NCBI RefSeq assembly: GCF_001425045.1
Contig: NZ_LMDJ01000012.1
Span: 484,141 to 548,140, forward strand
Source of the DNA: Massilia sp. Root351
GTDB taxonomy: Bacteria; Pseudomonadota; Gammaproteobacteria; Burkholderiales; Burkholderiaceae_D
Direction of reading: 5' to 3'
DNA: 64,000 nt
Below the pieces are notes generated by a model. That model made no database searches, was not told where the DNA came from, and saw only the letters and a list, made by a program, of their open reading frames with translations. The translations under genes and the position numbers were made by a program. Shown here piece by piece: positions 42,511 through 52,036 of the stretch (the stretch's first letter is position 1; every line of letters begins with the position of its first letter).

Positions 42511-42546
42511 TAAAAACCCGCGTTCTCACTTGGAGAAACACGGGTT
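42511..42546 (-). terminator. terminator behind tRNA-Ser, island-supplied
   Basis: AACCCG (42515) and CGGGTT (42541) close a long hairpin with GTTTCTC/GAGAAAC-like inner pairing, followed by T residues on the minus strand. It lies 34 bp after the tRNA 3' end but inside the element, replacing the displaced terminator at 26095-26121. Confidence 0.6.
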
Positions 42547-42579
42547 CCGGGTCCTTCTGGCACTGCTTGGATTCAATTT

Positions 42580-42594
42580 TTGGCGGAAGCGGTG
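42580..42594. repeat. right attachment site (attR) within tRNA-Ser
   Basis: Second copy of TTGGCGGAAGCGGTG, covering the acceptor stem 3' side and the encoded CCA of tRNA-Ser. Identical to 26134-26148. The integrase gene is 164 bp away. Confidence 0.75.
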
Positions 42595-42670
42595 AGATTC
42601 GAACTCACGAACGGCTCACACCGTCGGCAGTTTTCAAGACTGCTGCCTTCAACCACTCGGCCACGCTTCC
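42581..42670 (-). tRNA. serT: tRNA-Ser(UGA)
   Basis: A 90-nt serine tRNA including encoded CCA. The acceptor stem GGAAGCG pairs with CGCTTCC, the anticodon loop CUUGAAA gives anticodon UGA (42634-42636), and there is a long variable arm typical of tRNA-Ser. The T-loop is TTCGAAT. Its 3' end is the integration target of the adjacent element, which restores it exactly. Confidence 0.95.
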
Positions 42671-42692
42671 TGAGTGGCAGCATTATACAGAA

Positions 42693-44726
42693 TTACCGCC
42701 CTTCCGCCAGCCAGTCCTCCCGCAGCGCTTTTTCGAACGCTTCCGCCGGCAGCGGCTTGGAGAATAAGTACCCTTGCACTTCATCACACCCGTTGTCCTT
42801 GAGGAAAGCGAGCTGCTCCACCGTTTCCACGCCTTCGGCGATCACTTTGTGGTTGAGCTGCTGGGCGATGCTGATGATGGTACTGGCAATCGCGCAGTCG
42901 CTGGCGTCGGTGGGAATGCCGGTGGTGAAGGAGCGGTCAATCTTCAGGGTGTCGATCGGGAAGCGCTTCAGGTACGACAGGCTGGAGTAGCCGGTGCCGA
43001 AGTCATCCAGCGACAGGGTCACGCCCAAGGCGGTAATCCGGTCCATGATGCCGATCACGCGGTCGATGTTGTGCATCAGCGTGCTTTCCGTAATTTCCAG
43101 CTCCAGCCACGACGGTTCCAGCCCGTAGCGCTCCAGGGTCTCTTTCACCCGCCCCGGCAGCGCGGAGGTAAATTCGCGGGCGGAGACGTTGACGGCCAGG
43201 CGGATCGGCGGCAAGCCGCCGTCCTTCCAGGTCTGCGCTTGCGCACACGCCGCTTCGAGCACCCATTCGCCCACTTGCACCACCAGTCCGGTGGCTTCGG
43301 CCAGCGAAATGAATTCGGCCGGCGGCACCAGGCCGCGCTCGGGGTGGCGCCAGCGCACCAGCGCTTCGGCACCGATGATCTTGCTGTCGGCGATGGAGAA
43401 CTTGGGCTGGTAGTGCAGCTCGAGCTGGCCGTTGCCAAGCGCTTGCCGCAGCCCGGATTCGATGCGCATGCGTTCTTGCATGCCCTGGTTCATGTCGCGG
43501 CTGTAGAAGGCCACGTGCTCGGCGTCCGAGTCGCCGCCCTGCTTGGCGCGGTACATGGCAATGTCGGCCAGCCGCAGCAGCGTTTCGGCGTCGGCGCCGT
43601 CCTGCGGGTAGACGCTGATGCCGATGCTGGCCCCTACCCTCAAATCGTGGCCGTCCACCATGAACGGTTCGTTGAGCGCGGCCAGCAGCTTGTGCGCCAC
43701 GCGGCTCGCTTCGTAGTGCTGGCCGATGTCGAACAGGCCGACGGCGAACTCGTCGCCGCCCAGCCGCGCCACCAGGTCCTGGTCGCGCAGCACCACGCGG
43801 AAACGCGCGGCCACTTCCTTCAACAGCGCGTCGCCGATGCGCCGGCCCAGCGTGTCGTTGATCAGCTTGAACCGGTTCAGGTCGATGAACAGCACGCAGC
43901 CGTGCAGCTTGCTGCGCTGGGCCACCGTCAGCGCCTGGTCGACCAGCTTGGTCAGCAGGGTGCGGTTGGGCAGCCCGGTCAGCGCGTCGTAGTAGGCCAG
44001 GTGGTGGATGCGTTCTTCGGCCAGCTTGCGCTCGGTGATGTCGGTCAGGTAGGCGATCATGCCGGTCGGCCTGCCGTCCATGTCGTGCAGGGTGGACAAC
44101 GACAGGCTGGCCCAGAACACTTCGCCGGACTTTTTCTTGCGCCGCACTTCCATCAGGCGCCCGCCGTGCTCAAGGAAGGGGTCGCTGAAGCCGACGTCTT
44201 CGTCATCGTACAGGAACAGGATGTTGCGCCCCACCGCTTCCACCGGGGTGTAGCCGAACAGCCGCTCGGCGCCCTTGTTCCAGCTGGTGATGAAGCCGTT
44301 CATATCCATCGTCAGCACGGACTCGTGGATCTGGTCCAGGATCTGTGCCTGGTGCTGCAACTGGGCTTCCACCTGCACGTAGGCGTGGGTACTGCGCTGG
44401 GCGATGGAGTGCACCTGCAGCACGCTGGCGGCCAGCGCGGCCAGGCTGGCCAGGTGCTGGCGCTCGGCGTCGCTGTAGTCGTCGCGCCCCGCCACTTCAA
44501 AGCGGCCGAAGTACTGGTTTTCAAAACGGACTTCCTGCACCATGCCGCCCTGCCATGCGGAGGCCCCGTCGGCGCCGGCGGGCAAGTAGCGCCCCTGCGG
44601 CGAGTGCACCACGTCGCGCGCGATGCGGCCCAGCTCCTCCGCCAGGGCCGCGCCGCGCAAGCGCAGTACCGCGTCGCACAGGGCTGCGCTGCTACCCAGG
44701 AAATCGGAGACCGGGTGGGCCAGCAT
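42693..44726 (-). CDS. GGDEF/EAL c-di-GMP protein with GAF-like and PAS domains
   Basis: 677 residues from ATG 44726, which follows the HDOD gene stop by 2 bp with AGGAAC upstream. The N-terminal ~150 residues are GAF-like, then a PAS domain ([31 protein letters not shown]). GGDEF is at 323-327 ([10 protein letters not shown]) and EAL at 454-456 (GAEALVRW), with later DDFGTGYSS and EGVET, all canonical, so both cyclase and phosphodiesterase sites could be active. The upstream HDOD/degenerate-EAL protein is probably its partner in one operon. Confidence 0.93.
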   Translation of the reverse strand: MLAHPVSDFLGSSAALCDAVLRLRGAALAEELGRIARDVVHSPQGRYLPAGADGASAWQGGMVQEVRFENQYFGRFEVAGRDDYSDAERQHLASLAALAASVLQVHSIAQRSTHAYVQVEAQLQHQAQILDQIHESVLTMDMNGFITSWNKGAERLFGYTPVEAVGRNILFLYDDEDVGFSDPFLEHGGRLMEVRRKKKSGEVFWASLSLSTLHDMDGRPTGMIAYLTDITERKLAEERIHHLAYYDALTGLPNRTLLTKLVDQALTVAQRSKLHGCVLFIDLNRFKLINDTLGRRIGDALLKEVAARFRVVLRDQDLVARLGGDEFAVGLFDIGQHYEASRVAHKLLAALNEPFMVDGHDLRVGASIGISVYPQDGADAETLLRLADIAMYRAKQGGDSDAEHVAFYSRDMNQGMQERMRIESGLRQALGNGQLELHYQPKFSIADSKIIGAEALVRWRHPERGLVPPAEFISLAEATGLVVQVGEWVLEAACAQAQTWKDGGLPPIRLAVNVSAREFTSALPGRVKETLERYGLEPSWLELEITESTLMHNIDRVIGIMDRITALGVTLSLDDFGTGYSSLSYLKRFPIDTLKIDRSFTTGIPTDASDCAIASTIISIAQQLNHKVIAEGVETVEQLAFLKDNGCDEVQGYLFSKPLPAEAFEKALREDWLAEGR

Positions 44727-44728
44727 GG

Positions 44729-45904
44729 CTAGAGGTTCCTGCTCACCTGGATCGCCCAGTGGCAGGCTTGCAGCAGGCTGCGCCAGTGCGTTTCGTGGTC
44801 GATGCCCAGGTCGTGCAAGGCGCTGGTGTCGGACATGTCCTGCTCCACCAGCTTGAGCATGTCGCCCATCGGGCCGGCGCGGTCCAGCAGCGCCATCACC
44901 ACGTCCAGGTCCAGGCTGAGCGCGCTGACGATTTCCGTCATCGGCATGTCGAGCAGCACGTCCAGCAGCGAGAACACGCCGGCCACGAAGGCCATGTCCT
45001 GCTGGTCGCGGTCGCCGCCGCGCGCCTTGCACAGCGCTTCCATGCGGGCCGCGCGCACGGCCGCCAGCGGCAGCAGCGCGTTGGCGCCGCCGTCGTCCTG
45101 CTGGCGCGCGTACAGCAGCAGTTGCAGCCAGCGCTGCAGCTGGCGCCGGCCCAGCACGTTGATGGCCTGGCCGAAGCTGTGGATCGGCGACTTGGCGGCG
45201 AACGCGGCCGAGTTCACCACCTTCAACAGGTGGTAGGCCAGCGCCGGGTCTTGCTTGAGCAGGATTTCCAGTTCGCGCGAGTCCGCGTCGCGCGCCAGCA
45301 GGCCGAGCAGCGCCAGCAGGCGCTTGCGCGAGGTGCCGTCGGCGGCGCTGCTTTCGCGCTGCGGGTGGCGCACGTAGTCGCCGCTGAACAGGGTAAAGCC
45401 GGCCGCGCGGCAGGCTGCCAGCCGGGCCGGGGTGTCGACATTCAGGGCCAGGTGCGGGCCGGCCATGGTGAGCATGGTCAGTTCACTGGGCAGCGTTGCG
45501 CGACAATCGAAGGCCAGACTGCGGATGGCGCATTTGCCGGCGTCGATGCCCGCTTCGCCGTCCACCATCAGGCGGTAGCCGGCCTCGGCCAACTGCTTGC
45601 ACTTGGCTTGCATGGCCGGCTCGGCGCAGGCCGCGGCGGGAACACGCAGGATGGTGCGCGCCGGCGCCAGGAAGGCCAGTTGGCTGAGGTCGTACTGCTG
45701 CAGGCCGGCGACGGTGACCAGGTAGTCGAGCGGCGCCAGCGCGGCGTCCATATCCGGATAGCCGAACACGGTTTGCAGCGTGGTCAGCTGGGTTTCGTCG
45801 GGGACGGCGGAAATTTGGAATGACAGGGCCACCCACTCGTTTTGAGCGTTGGACACCGCTGTGAGGCCCACCAAAGGAAACGGGCTTGCGTCAGACAAGG
45901 ACAT
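44729..45904 (-). CDS. HDOD-domain protein with degenerate EAL (YuxH-type)
   Basis: 391 residues. The N-terminal ~190 are EAL-like but lack the EAL and DDFG catalytic signatures. The HDOD domain from ~200 has [40 protein letters not shown], and [22 protein letters not shown]. Such YuxH-type proteins act in signalling, often in c-di-GMP or motility control, without known enzymatic activity. The gene is 2 bp upstream of the GGDEF/EAL gene. The 224-bp region upstream (45905-46128) shows no other gene. Confidence 0.88.
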   Translation of the reverse strand: MSLSDASPFPLVGLTAVSNAQNEWVALSFQISAVPDETQLTTLQTVFGYPDMDAALAPLDYLVTVAGLQQYDLSQLAFLAPARTILRVPAAACAEPAMQAKCKQLAEAGYRLMVDGEAGIDAGKCAIRSLAFDCRATLPSELTMLTMAGPHLALNVDTPARLAACRAAGFTLFSGDYVRHPQRESSAADGTSRKRLLALLGLLARDADSRELEILLKQDPALAYHLLKVVNSAAFAAKSPIHSFGQAINVLGRRQLQRWLQLLLYARQQDDGGANALLPLAAVRAARMEALCKARGGDRDQQDMAFVAGVFSLLDVLLDMPMTEIVSALSLDLDVVMALLDRAGPMGDMLKLVEQDMSDTSALHDLGIDHETHWRSLLQACHWAIQVSRNL

Positions 45905-46128
45905 CAGTATCTCGGCGTGGGTAGTGCGTGCAATAGTAGAACAAATATTGATTCAAAGCAACTCTTTGTAACCAAAATAACAACGGTTCGCATTTCGCGT
46001 TGCCTGGGAGCAGGAATATATCAGAAATTGCCGATTGGACAGGTTCTGTACGCTAGAGTGCGTGCTCTGATTGTGACATTGTTGCAGCCCGCCGACGCGT
46101 TATTGGCGGCTTCAGCGGTGGTTTGTGG

Positions 46129-46764
46129 CTATTTAGTCTGTAGTGACGGCGTACCGTTGGCAAATTGCACGGCATAGCGTATCAATTCGGCCTGCCCTTC
46201 TATTCCCAGTTTGCGCTTGATGTTGAGGCGGTGGGTTTCCACCGTGCGCACCGACAGGTCCAGGTCGCGCGCGATCTGCTTGTTGGACTGGCCGTTGGCG
46301 ATATGCAGCAGCACCTGGTGCTCGCGCGAGGTGAGCTGGGCGTCCAGGTTCTGCGGCTTGGCCAGCTGGCGCGCAAGCGCGGCGCTGTAATAGATACCGC
46401 CGGACATCACCGTCTCGATGGCCACCACGATGTCCTTGCCGGGCGCGTCCTTGAGCACGTAGCCGCGCGCGCCGGCCTGGATGGCTTGCGATACGTACTC
46501 GAGCTTGTCGTGCATGGACAGGATCAGCACGGCGATATCGGGAAACTGCTGGCTGAACTGGGCAGTGGCTTCGATACCGTTGCCGCCGCGCATATTAATA
46601 TCCATCAGCACCAGGTCCACGGTGCAGTGGCGCGCCTGCTCCAGCGCTTCCTGCGCGCCGCCGGCCTCGGCCACCACTTCGAATTGCGGCACGGCCTCCA
46701 GCCGGGCGCGCAGGCCGTCGCGCACCAGGGGGTGGTCGTCCACCAGCAAGATCTTGATTGTCAT
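46129..46764 (-). CDS. NarL/FixJ-type response regulator
   Basis: 211 residues: receiver domain with LVDDHPLVRDGL, phosphoacceptor Asp in LMDINMRGG and Lys in VLKDAPG; LuxR-type HTH (LTSREHQVLLHIANGQSNKQIARDLDL). It begins 15 bp after the cache-domain kinase gene stop, so it is the cognate regulator. The pair is divergent from cstA-ybdD, its most likely target; control of CstA-family transporters by two-component systems is known in BtsSR/BtsT, an analogy only. Confidence 0.93.
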   Translation of the reverse strand: MTIKILLVDDHPLVRDGLRARLEAVPQFEVVAEAGGAQEALEQARHCTVDLVLMDINMRGGNGIEATAQFSQQFPDIAVLILSMHDKLEYVSQAIQAGARGYVLKDAPGKDIVVAIETVMSGGIYYSAALARQLAKPQNLDAQLTSREHQVLLHIANGQSNKQIARDLDLSVRTVETHRLNIKRKLGIEGQAELIRYAVQFANGTPSLQTK

Positions 46765-46779
46765 CGGATTAACTTTCGT

Positions 46780-48153
46780 TTAGCGCTCATTCGAAACGTG
46801 GGCCAGCAGCACGGTGCCCGCTGGCGAGGACGAGATGGAGAATTGCCCACCGATGGCCTCCATGCGCTCCATCATATTGCGTAAGCCGATGCCCCGCTTG
46901 GGGTGGACGGCAATGCTGTCGGTGTCGAAGCCATGGCCGTCGTCGGCAATGCGCAGGGTGACGGCGCGCTGGGCGCCGGTCAGGCTGATCTCGATATGGC
47001 TGGCGCCGGCATGGCGCTCGATATTGGTCAGCGCTTCCTGGGCAATGCGGAACAGCACGGTGTTCGCCACTTCGGGCAGATCCTCGGTGCTGCCCTCGGC
47101 CGAAAACGTGATGGGCACCTCGCTGCTAAGGCGGAATTCTTCGGCCAGGTGGCTGAGCGCGGCAGCCAGGCCCAGGTCGTCCAGCAGCGCCGGGCGCAGG
47201 TTGTGGGAAATGCGGCGCACTTCGCCCAGCACGTTGTTGAGCTGTTCGGCGGCGTGCTCGAACACGCCCTGGGCGGCGGCGCACTGGTCCGGCCCGGCGG
47301 CCGGCTTGACGTTGCCGAGCCGGATGATGCCGGCCTCGATCTGCAGCTTGATCGACACCAGCCATTGCGAAATGCCGTCGTGCAGGTCGCGCGACAAGCG
47401 CGCCCGCTCCTCCTCCTGCGACTCCACCACCCGTTGCGCCAGCGCCTTGAGCTTGGCGTCCGCGACGCGCAACTCGCTGATGTTGAGCGCCACGCCGGCG
47501 CCCGCCACCACCAGCGCGGCCAGGATGGCGATGCCGGTAATCCACAGCATGGTGTTCTGGATGTTGGCGCGCTGCTGCGTGTCCACCTTTTCCAGCGCGC
47601 GGTCCACGTCGTCCAGGTAGATGCCGGTCCCCAGCATCCAGCCCCACTCCTTCAGCAGGATCACATAGCCCAGCTTGGGCGCCGGCTGGTGGCTGGAGGG
47701 CTTGACCCAGTAATAGCGCTCGTAGCCGCCGCCGGCCTGGGCCCGCTGCAGCAGCCGCTGGATGGTGGGCGTGCCGTTCTGGTCCTTCAGCTCCCACAGG
47801 TTCTGCCCCACCAGCTCGGGCTGGCGCGGGTGCATCAGCGAATTGCCCTTCAAGTCGTAGATGAAGAAATAGCCGTCGTCGCCGAAGCTGAGCGAGCCGA
47901 GGATGCGCTTGGCTTCGTCCATGCTGGCCTGATCCTTGGCGCCGGACTTGTACAGCCGCGAAATGGAATGCGTGGCCAGCGTCACGTAGTGCTCCAGCTC
48001 GGCTTCCTTGCTGTCCAGATAGGCCTGCTGGATGGTGTCGCGCTGCTGCTGGGCCAGCACATTGGCCTGATGGCGCACCGCCAGCGCAATGGCGCACAGC
48101 GCCAGGATCAGCGGCGTAATCGCCAGGAAAATGACTTTTTGGCGCAGCTTCAT
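46780..48153 (-). CDS. cache-domain sensor histidine kinase (HisKA_3)
   Basis: 457 residues from ATG 48153. A transmembrane helix near 9-27, a periplasmic single-cache domain (GYFFIYDLKGNSLMHPRQPELVGQNLWELKDQNG), a second transmembrane helix around 195-215, then a HisKA_3 helix with H258 (SRDLHDG) and a HATPase domain (NIERHA; DDGHGFD; GIGLRNMMERM). This cache type commonly binds small organic acids. It forms an operon with the regulator downstream, and the divergent cstA gene suggests that the signal is a carboxylate such as pyruvate, which is inference. Confidence 0.92.
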   Translation of the reverse strand: MKLRQKVIFLAITPLILALCAIALAVRHQANVLAQQQRDTIQQAYLDSKEAELEHYVTLATHSISRLYKSGAKDQASMDEAKRILGSLSFGDDGYFFIYDLKGNSLMHPRQPELVGQNLWELKDQNGTPTIQRLLQRAQAGGGYERYYWVKPSSHQPAPKLGYVILLKEWGWMLGTGIYLDDVDRALEKVDTQQRANIQNTMLWITGIAILAALVVAGAGVALNISELRVADAKLKALAQRVVESQEEERARLSRDLHDGISQWLVSIKLQIEAGIIRLGNVKPAAGPDQCAAAQGVFEHAAEQLNNVLGEVRRISHNLRPALLDDLGLAAALSHLAEEFRLSSEVPITFSAEGSTEDLPEVANTVLFRIAQEALTNIERHAGASHIEISLTGAQRAVTLRIADDGHGFDTDSIAVHPKRGIGLRNMMERMEAIGGQFSISSSPAGTVLLAHVSNER

Positions 48154-48307
48154 GTCTAAGGTTCCGAGCTCGGGTCCGATGGGGTGACGCGGATTGTACG
48201 TCGCCGGCACCGCCTGGCGCTCCGTAGTAGTACGTAGTCTATCTGCGTAGTGCTGCGCTTGTGGCAGATATTTGCTTCATGAATACTAGCCATAAGCCGA
48301 AAAGGTC

Positions 48308-48391
48308 TCGTAGGGCGGGTTAGGCGTAGCCATAACCCGCCATGCGTCTCGGCGGCTCATGGCGGGCGACGCAAGCGAACCCGCCCTACGA
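48308..48391. repeat. REP/MITE-like inverted repeat
   Basis: TCGTAGGGCGGGTT (48308-48321) and its exact complement (48378-48391) bracket an inner inverted copy of AACCCGCC/GGCGGG. Together they form a cruciform of 84 bp. This GTAGGGCGGGTTA-type element is known as a dispersed repeat in many proteobacteria. It lies between the divergent kinase and cstA genes, just before the cstA ribosome binding site. Confidence 0.7.
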
Positions 48392-48421
48392 AAACTATAG
48401 CTATCTCTCGGAGGAAAAACC

Positions 48422-50482
48422 ATGCAAGCACTGCTACGCAAGCTCGGCTGGGCGGCACTGTCGCTGGCCGGCGCAAGCGCCCTCGGCGTCATCGCGCTCA
48501 AGCGCGGCGAAGCCATCAGCGCCATCTGGATCGTCATCGCGGCCGTCTGCGTCTACCTGATCGCCTACCGCTTCTACAGCCTGTTCATCGCGAAGGAAGT
48601 GATGAGCCTGGACAAGAACCGCATGACCCCGGCCTACAAGCTGAACGACGGCCTGGACCACGTGCCCACCAATAAATACGTGCTGTTCGGCCACCACTTC
48701 GCCGCCATCGCCGGCGCCGGTCCGCTGGTCGGCCCGGTGCTGGCCGCGCAGATGGGCTACCTGCCCGGCATGCTGTGGATTCTGGCCGGCGTGGTGTTCG
48801 CCGGCGCGGTGCAGGACTTCATGATCCTGTTCATCTCCATGCGCCGCGACGGCAAATCGCTGGGCGACCTGATCAAGTCCGAGCTGGGCCCGATCCCGGG
48901 CAATATCGCGCTGCTGGGCACCTTCATGATCATGGTCATCATCCTGGCGGTGCTGGCGCTGATCGTGGTGAAAGCGCTGACCGGCTCGCCGTGGGGCAGC
49001 TTCACCGTCATGGCAACCATCCCGATCGCGCTGTTCATGGGCGTGTACTCGCGCTATATCCGTGTCGGCCGCATCGGCGAAGTGTCCATCATCGGCTTCG
49101 TGCTGCTGATGCTGGCCATCGTCGGCGGCCAGTACGTGCAGGAGAACCCGGCGCTGGCGCCCATGTTCAACTACAGCGGCACCGAACTGACCTGGATGCT
49201 GATCGGCTACGGCTTCATCGCCTCCGTGCTGCCCGTGTGGCTGCTGCTGGCCCCGCGCGACTACCTGTCCACCTTCCTCAAGATCGGCACCATCGTCGGC
49301 CTGGCGCTGGGCATCGTGATCGTCGCCCCTTACCTGCAGATGCCTGCGGTGACCAAGTTCATCGACGGCACCGGCCCGGTCTGGTCGGGCAACCTGTTCC
49401 CCTTCCTGTTCATCACCATTGCCTGCGGCGCCGTGTCCGGCTTCCACGCACTGATCTCGTCCGGCACCACGCCGAAGATGATCGAGAACGAATCGCACGC
49501 CCGCTTCATCGGCTACGGCGCCATGCTGATGGAATCGTTCGTCGCCATCATGGCGCTGGTGGCCGCGTCCACCATCGATCCGGGCATCTACTTCGCCATG
49601 AACGCGCCGGCCGCGTTGCTGGGCACCACGCCTGAAGCGGCTGCCGCCGTCATCTCAGGCTGGGGCTTCCACATTACTCCGGAAGTCCTGGTACAGACCG
49701 CCAAGGACGTGGGCGAGCACTCCATCATCTCGCGCGCCGGCGGCGCGCCGACGCTGGCCGTGGGCATGGCCCACATCCTGTCGAACGTCATCGGCGGCAA
49801 GGCCATGATGGCCTTCTGGTACCACTTCGCCATCCTGTTCGAAGCGCTGTTCATCCTGACCGCCGTGGACGCGGGCACCCGCGCCGGCCGCTACATGCTG
49901 CAAGACTTGCTGGGCGCCTTCCACCCTGCGCTGAAGGATTCCAAGAACGTGTTCGCCGGCCTGCTGGCCACCGCGCTGTGCGTGGCGGGCTGGGGCTACT
50001 TCCTGTACCAGGGCGTGGTCGATCCGCTGGGCGGCATCAACACCCTGTGGCCGCTGTTCGGTATCGCCAACCAGATGCTGGCCGGTATCGCGCTGATCCT
50101 GGCAACCTGCGTGCTGTTCAAGATGAAGCGCGCGCGCTTCGCCTGGGTCACCATGGTGCCAACCGTGTGGCTGCTGCTGTGCACCCTGACCGCCGGCTTC
50201 CAGAAGATCTTCGACGCCAATCCGAAGATCGGCTTCCTGGCCCACGCCGCCAAGTACTCGGCCGCAATCGCCGAAGAAAAAGTGCTGGCCCCGGCCAAGT
50301 CGATGGCGCAGATGCACCAGATCGTCTTCAATGACTACCTGGACGCGTCGCTGGCCGGTTTCTTCATGGTGGTGGTATTGAGCGTGCTGGTGTTCGGTGT
50401 GCGCACCGCGATGATCGCGCGCGCCAACGCCAAGCCGACCGTGAAGGAAAGCCCGTTCCAATCCATGCCTGCGGTGCAGTAA
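48422..50482 (+). CDS. cstA: CstA-family carbon starvation protein (pyruvate/peptide transporter)
   Basis: 686 residues with many transmembrane helices and the CstA N-terminal motif ([28 protein letters not shown]). Family members import pyruvate (BtsT, CstA) or peptides under carbon limitation. The ATG has GGAGG 7 nt upstream. The stop overlaps the ybdD start (TAATG). The cache kinase/regulator pair is divergent and may control it. A REP-like repeat is placed 31-114 bp upstream, within the leader. Confidence 0.95.
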   Translation: MQALLRKLGWAALSLAGASALGVIALKRGEAISAIWIVIAAVCVYLIAYRFYSLFIAKEVMSLDKNRMTPAYKLNDGLDHVPTNKYVLFGHHFAAIAGAGPLVGPVLAAQMGYLPGMLWILAGVVFAGAVQDFMILFISMRRDGKSLGDLIKSELGPIPGNIALLGTFMIMVIILAVLALIVVKALTGSPWGSFTVMATIPIALFMGVYSRYIRVGRIGEVSIIGFVLLMLAIVGGQYVQENPALAPMFNYSGTELTWMLIGYGFIASVLPVWLLLAPRDYLSTFLKIGTIVGLALGIVIVAPYLQMPAVTKFIDGTGPVWSGNLFPFLFITIACGAVSGFHALISSGTTPKMIENESHARFIGYGAMLMESFVAIMALVAASTIDPGIYFAMNAPAALLGTTPEAAAAVISGWGFHITPEVLVQTAKDVGEHSIISRAGGAPTLAVGMAHILSNVIGGKAMMAFWYHFAILFEALFILTAVDAGTRAGRYMLQDLLGAFHPALKDSKNVFAGLLATALCVAGWGYFLYQGVVDPLGGINTLWPLFGIANQMLAGIALILATCVLFKMKRARFAWVTMVPTVWLLLCTLTAGFQKIFDANPKIGFLAHAAKYSAAIAEEKVLAPAKSMAQMHQIVFNDYLDASLAGFFMVVVLSVLVFGVRTAMIARANAKPTVKESPFQSMPAVQ

Positions 50483-50682
50483 TGTTTCAGGAACTGGTAC
50501 AGGCCGGCCGCTATCTCGGGCAAAGCATGCGCCTGATGGTGGGCCTGCCCGAATACGACACCTACGTGGCGCATCATGAAAAGACCCATCCGGATCAGCC
50601 CATGATGAGCTACGAGGAGTTCTTCCGCGAGCGCCAGGAAGCGCGCTACGGCGGCGCCGGCAAACGCGGCGGCTGCTGTTAG
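50482..50682 (+). CDS. ybdD: YbdD/YjiX-family small protein, CstA partner
   Basis: 66 residues of DUF466: [49 protein letters not shown], and a C-terminal GGCC. It is translationally coupled to cstA (one-base overlap). In Enterobacteria, YbdD is needed with CstA or BtsT for pyruvate uptake. A strong terminator follows. Confidence 0.93.
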   Translation: MFQELVQAGRYLGQSMRLMVGLPEYDTYVAHHEKTHPDQPMMSYEEFFRERQEARYGGAGKRGGCC

Positions 50683-50696
50683 GCTTCCTTCCCCCT

Positions 50697-50729
50697 AAAA
50701 GCCCCTTGCTCCCCAAGGGGCTTTTTTAT
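50697..50729 (+). terminator. cstA-ybdD terminator
   Basis: AAGCCCCTTG and CAAGGGGCTT (about 50699-50723) form a 10-bp stem with a short loop followed by T residues. Beyond it, 50730-50971 shows no gene. Confidence 0.9.
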
Positions 50730-50971
50730 GGTTCTTCACGGATATACGGGAACCAGGCATTGCTCTCGGGGCTTACCTGCCGACGGTGCACGGCAGCCCC
50801 GAACCGGCCGGGCCGACAGCCCGCCGCGCAGCGCGCCGGCGGCAAAGGAAGGAGACAAGAGCAAGCACGCCTCCGGGACGGGCTAGCCGCCGCAAGCGCC
50901 TCGCGGCGAAACACCATCTCGGAAATCCGCGATGGCCCTTTGTTCGTTTTAACAGGCGCGCAGACAAACCC

Positions 50972-52036
50972 TTAGCAGCGGAGGCACTGCAGCACGGTTG
51001 CGATGCGCCGCTGCAGCGGGCCTTCCAGCAGCACATGGGAAATCTCGCGCCGCGCCAGTTCGGCGAGGTACCAGCTGTGCTGGCGCTGGCGGAATTCCGC
51101 CTCGCGCCGCGTGCCGTCCTGCACGAAGTCAAAATCCGGTGCGCACAGGAACACGTGGTCGTAGCGGCGTTGCGCCATCCTCTCCAGCGCAGGTTCGGCC
51201 CGGCCAAACATCTCGCCTGAATAGAACAAGGTGGTGAGCGCGGACGTGTCGCAGAACAGATAGCGGCGCGCCTGCAGGCGCTGGCTGTCTTCCCGCCGCT
51301 GCTGCGTTTCCGCGATGCGCGCCATGTCTGCGTAGGCAAGCCGCCCGCCCTGCTCCATCCACAGCTCGCGCCCATACTCGGCGGCCCAGACGGTCTCCAT
51401 GCGCGCCGCCATGGCTGCGGCCATGGTGGTCTTGCCGCTCGATTCCCCGCCGAGGAAGCACACAGTCTGCACGAAGCTGCTATAGACCTCGGGCGACAGG
51501 AAGGCGCGGTGCGCGTGAGGGTCGCTGCGCACCAGCGTGCCGGACGCCGGCACCGCCTTGCGCGCCTGGTCGACGCACACGTGCTGCACTGCCGCCAGTG
51601 CGCAGCCCTGCGCCACGGCAAACGCGCGAACGCCCGCGTCCCTCTTCGCTTCCGCGCACGCGCGCCGCGCGAAATACCGCGTCAGCTCGGCTGCGAAGCC
51701 GTCGCCGTAGTCTTCACTGGTAAATACCGCATCGACAGTGGTGCCCAGCACGTCCACGCAGAGCCGGCCGACGAATTCGCGCTGCGCCAGCGCGTCCGCG
51801 TCGTTGTGCGGCAGCGCGTGCCGCTCGCCGTCCAGCACCAGCACCCGCGCCTGAGGAAAACGCGCGCGCAGCCACTGTTCGCGCTTCCATGGCTCACAGC
51901 CTTGCAGTTCGGGCAGCGAGTAACTGATGATGATGGTCTCGCCGCACGCCTCCATCGCGCGCCGTATCAGCAGCTCGTGCCCGAGATGCAAAGGGCTGAA
52001 CTTGCCGACCACCAGACCGGTCCTGAAAGCTTTCAT
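50972..52036 (-). CDS. NadR-like NMN adenylyltransferase/ribosylnicotinamide kinase
   Basis: 354 residues without the DNA-binding domain of enterobacterial NadR. Residues 1-170 are a nucleotidyltransferase (VVGKFSPLHLGHELLIRRA with the HxGH motif; SGTLVRSDP as the KMSKS-like motif). Residues ~190-350 are a P-loop kinase (GGESSGKTT) of the ribosylnicotinamide kinase type, with YGRELW and CDTSALTT as in NadR. It should turn nicotinamide riboside to NMN and NAD. It is last in a six-gene operon with a 4-bp overlap (ATGA) to the adenylate-forming ligase gene. NAD-salvage transporters such as PnuC are absent. Confidence 0.88.
   Translation of the reverse strand: MKAFRTGLVVGKFSPLHLGHELLIRRAMEACGETIIISYSLPELQGCEPWKREQWLRARFPQARVLVLDGERHALPHNDADALAQREFVGRLCVDVLGTTVDAVFTSEDYGDGFAAELTRYFARRACAEAKRDAGVRAFAVAQGCALAAVQHVCVDQARKAVPASGTLVRSDPHAHRAFLSPEVYSSFVQTVCFLGGESSGKTTMAAAMAARMETVWAAEYGRELWMEQGGRLAYADMARIAETQQRREDSQRLQARRYLFCDTSALTTLFYSGEMFGRAEPALERMAQRRYDHVFLCAPDFDFVQDGTRREAEFRQRQHSWYLAELARREISHVLLEGPLQRRIATVLQCLRC

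Noticed and set aside
50773..51621. A frame of 282 codons overlapping the NadR-like gene
   Set aside because: Out-of-frame Arg/Ala-rich reading of the same strand; the NadR-like frame has conserved motifs and an ATGA overlap.
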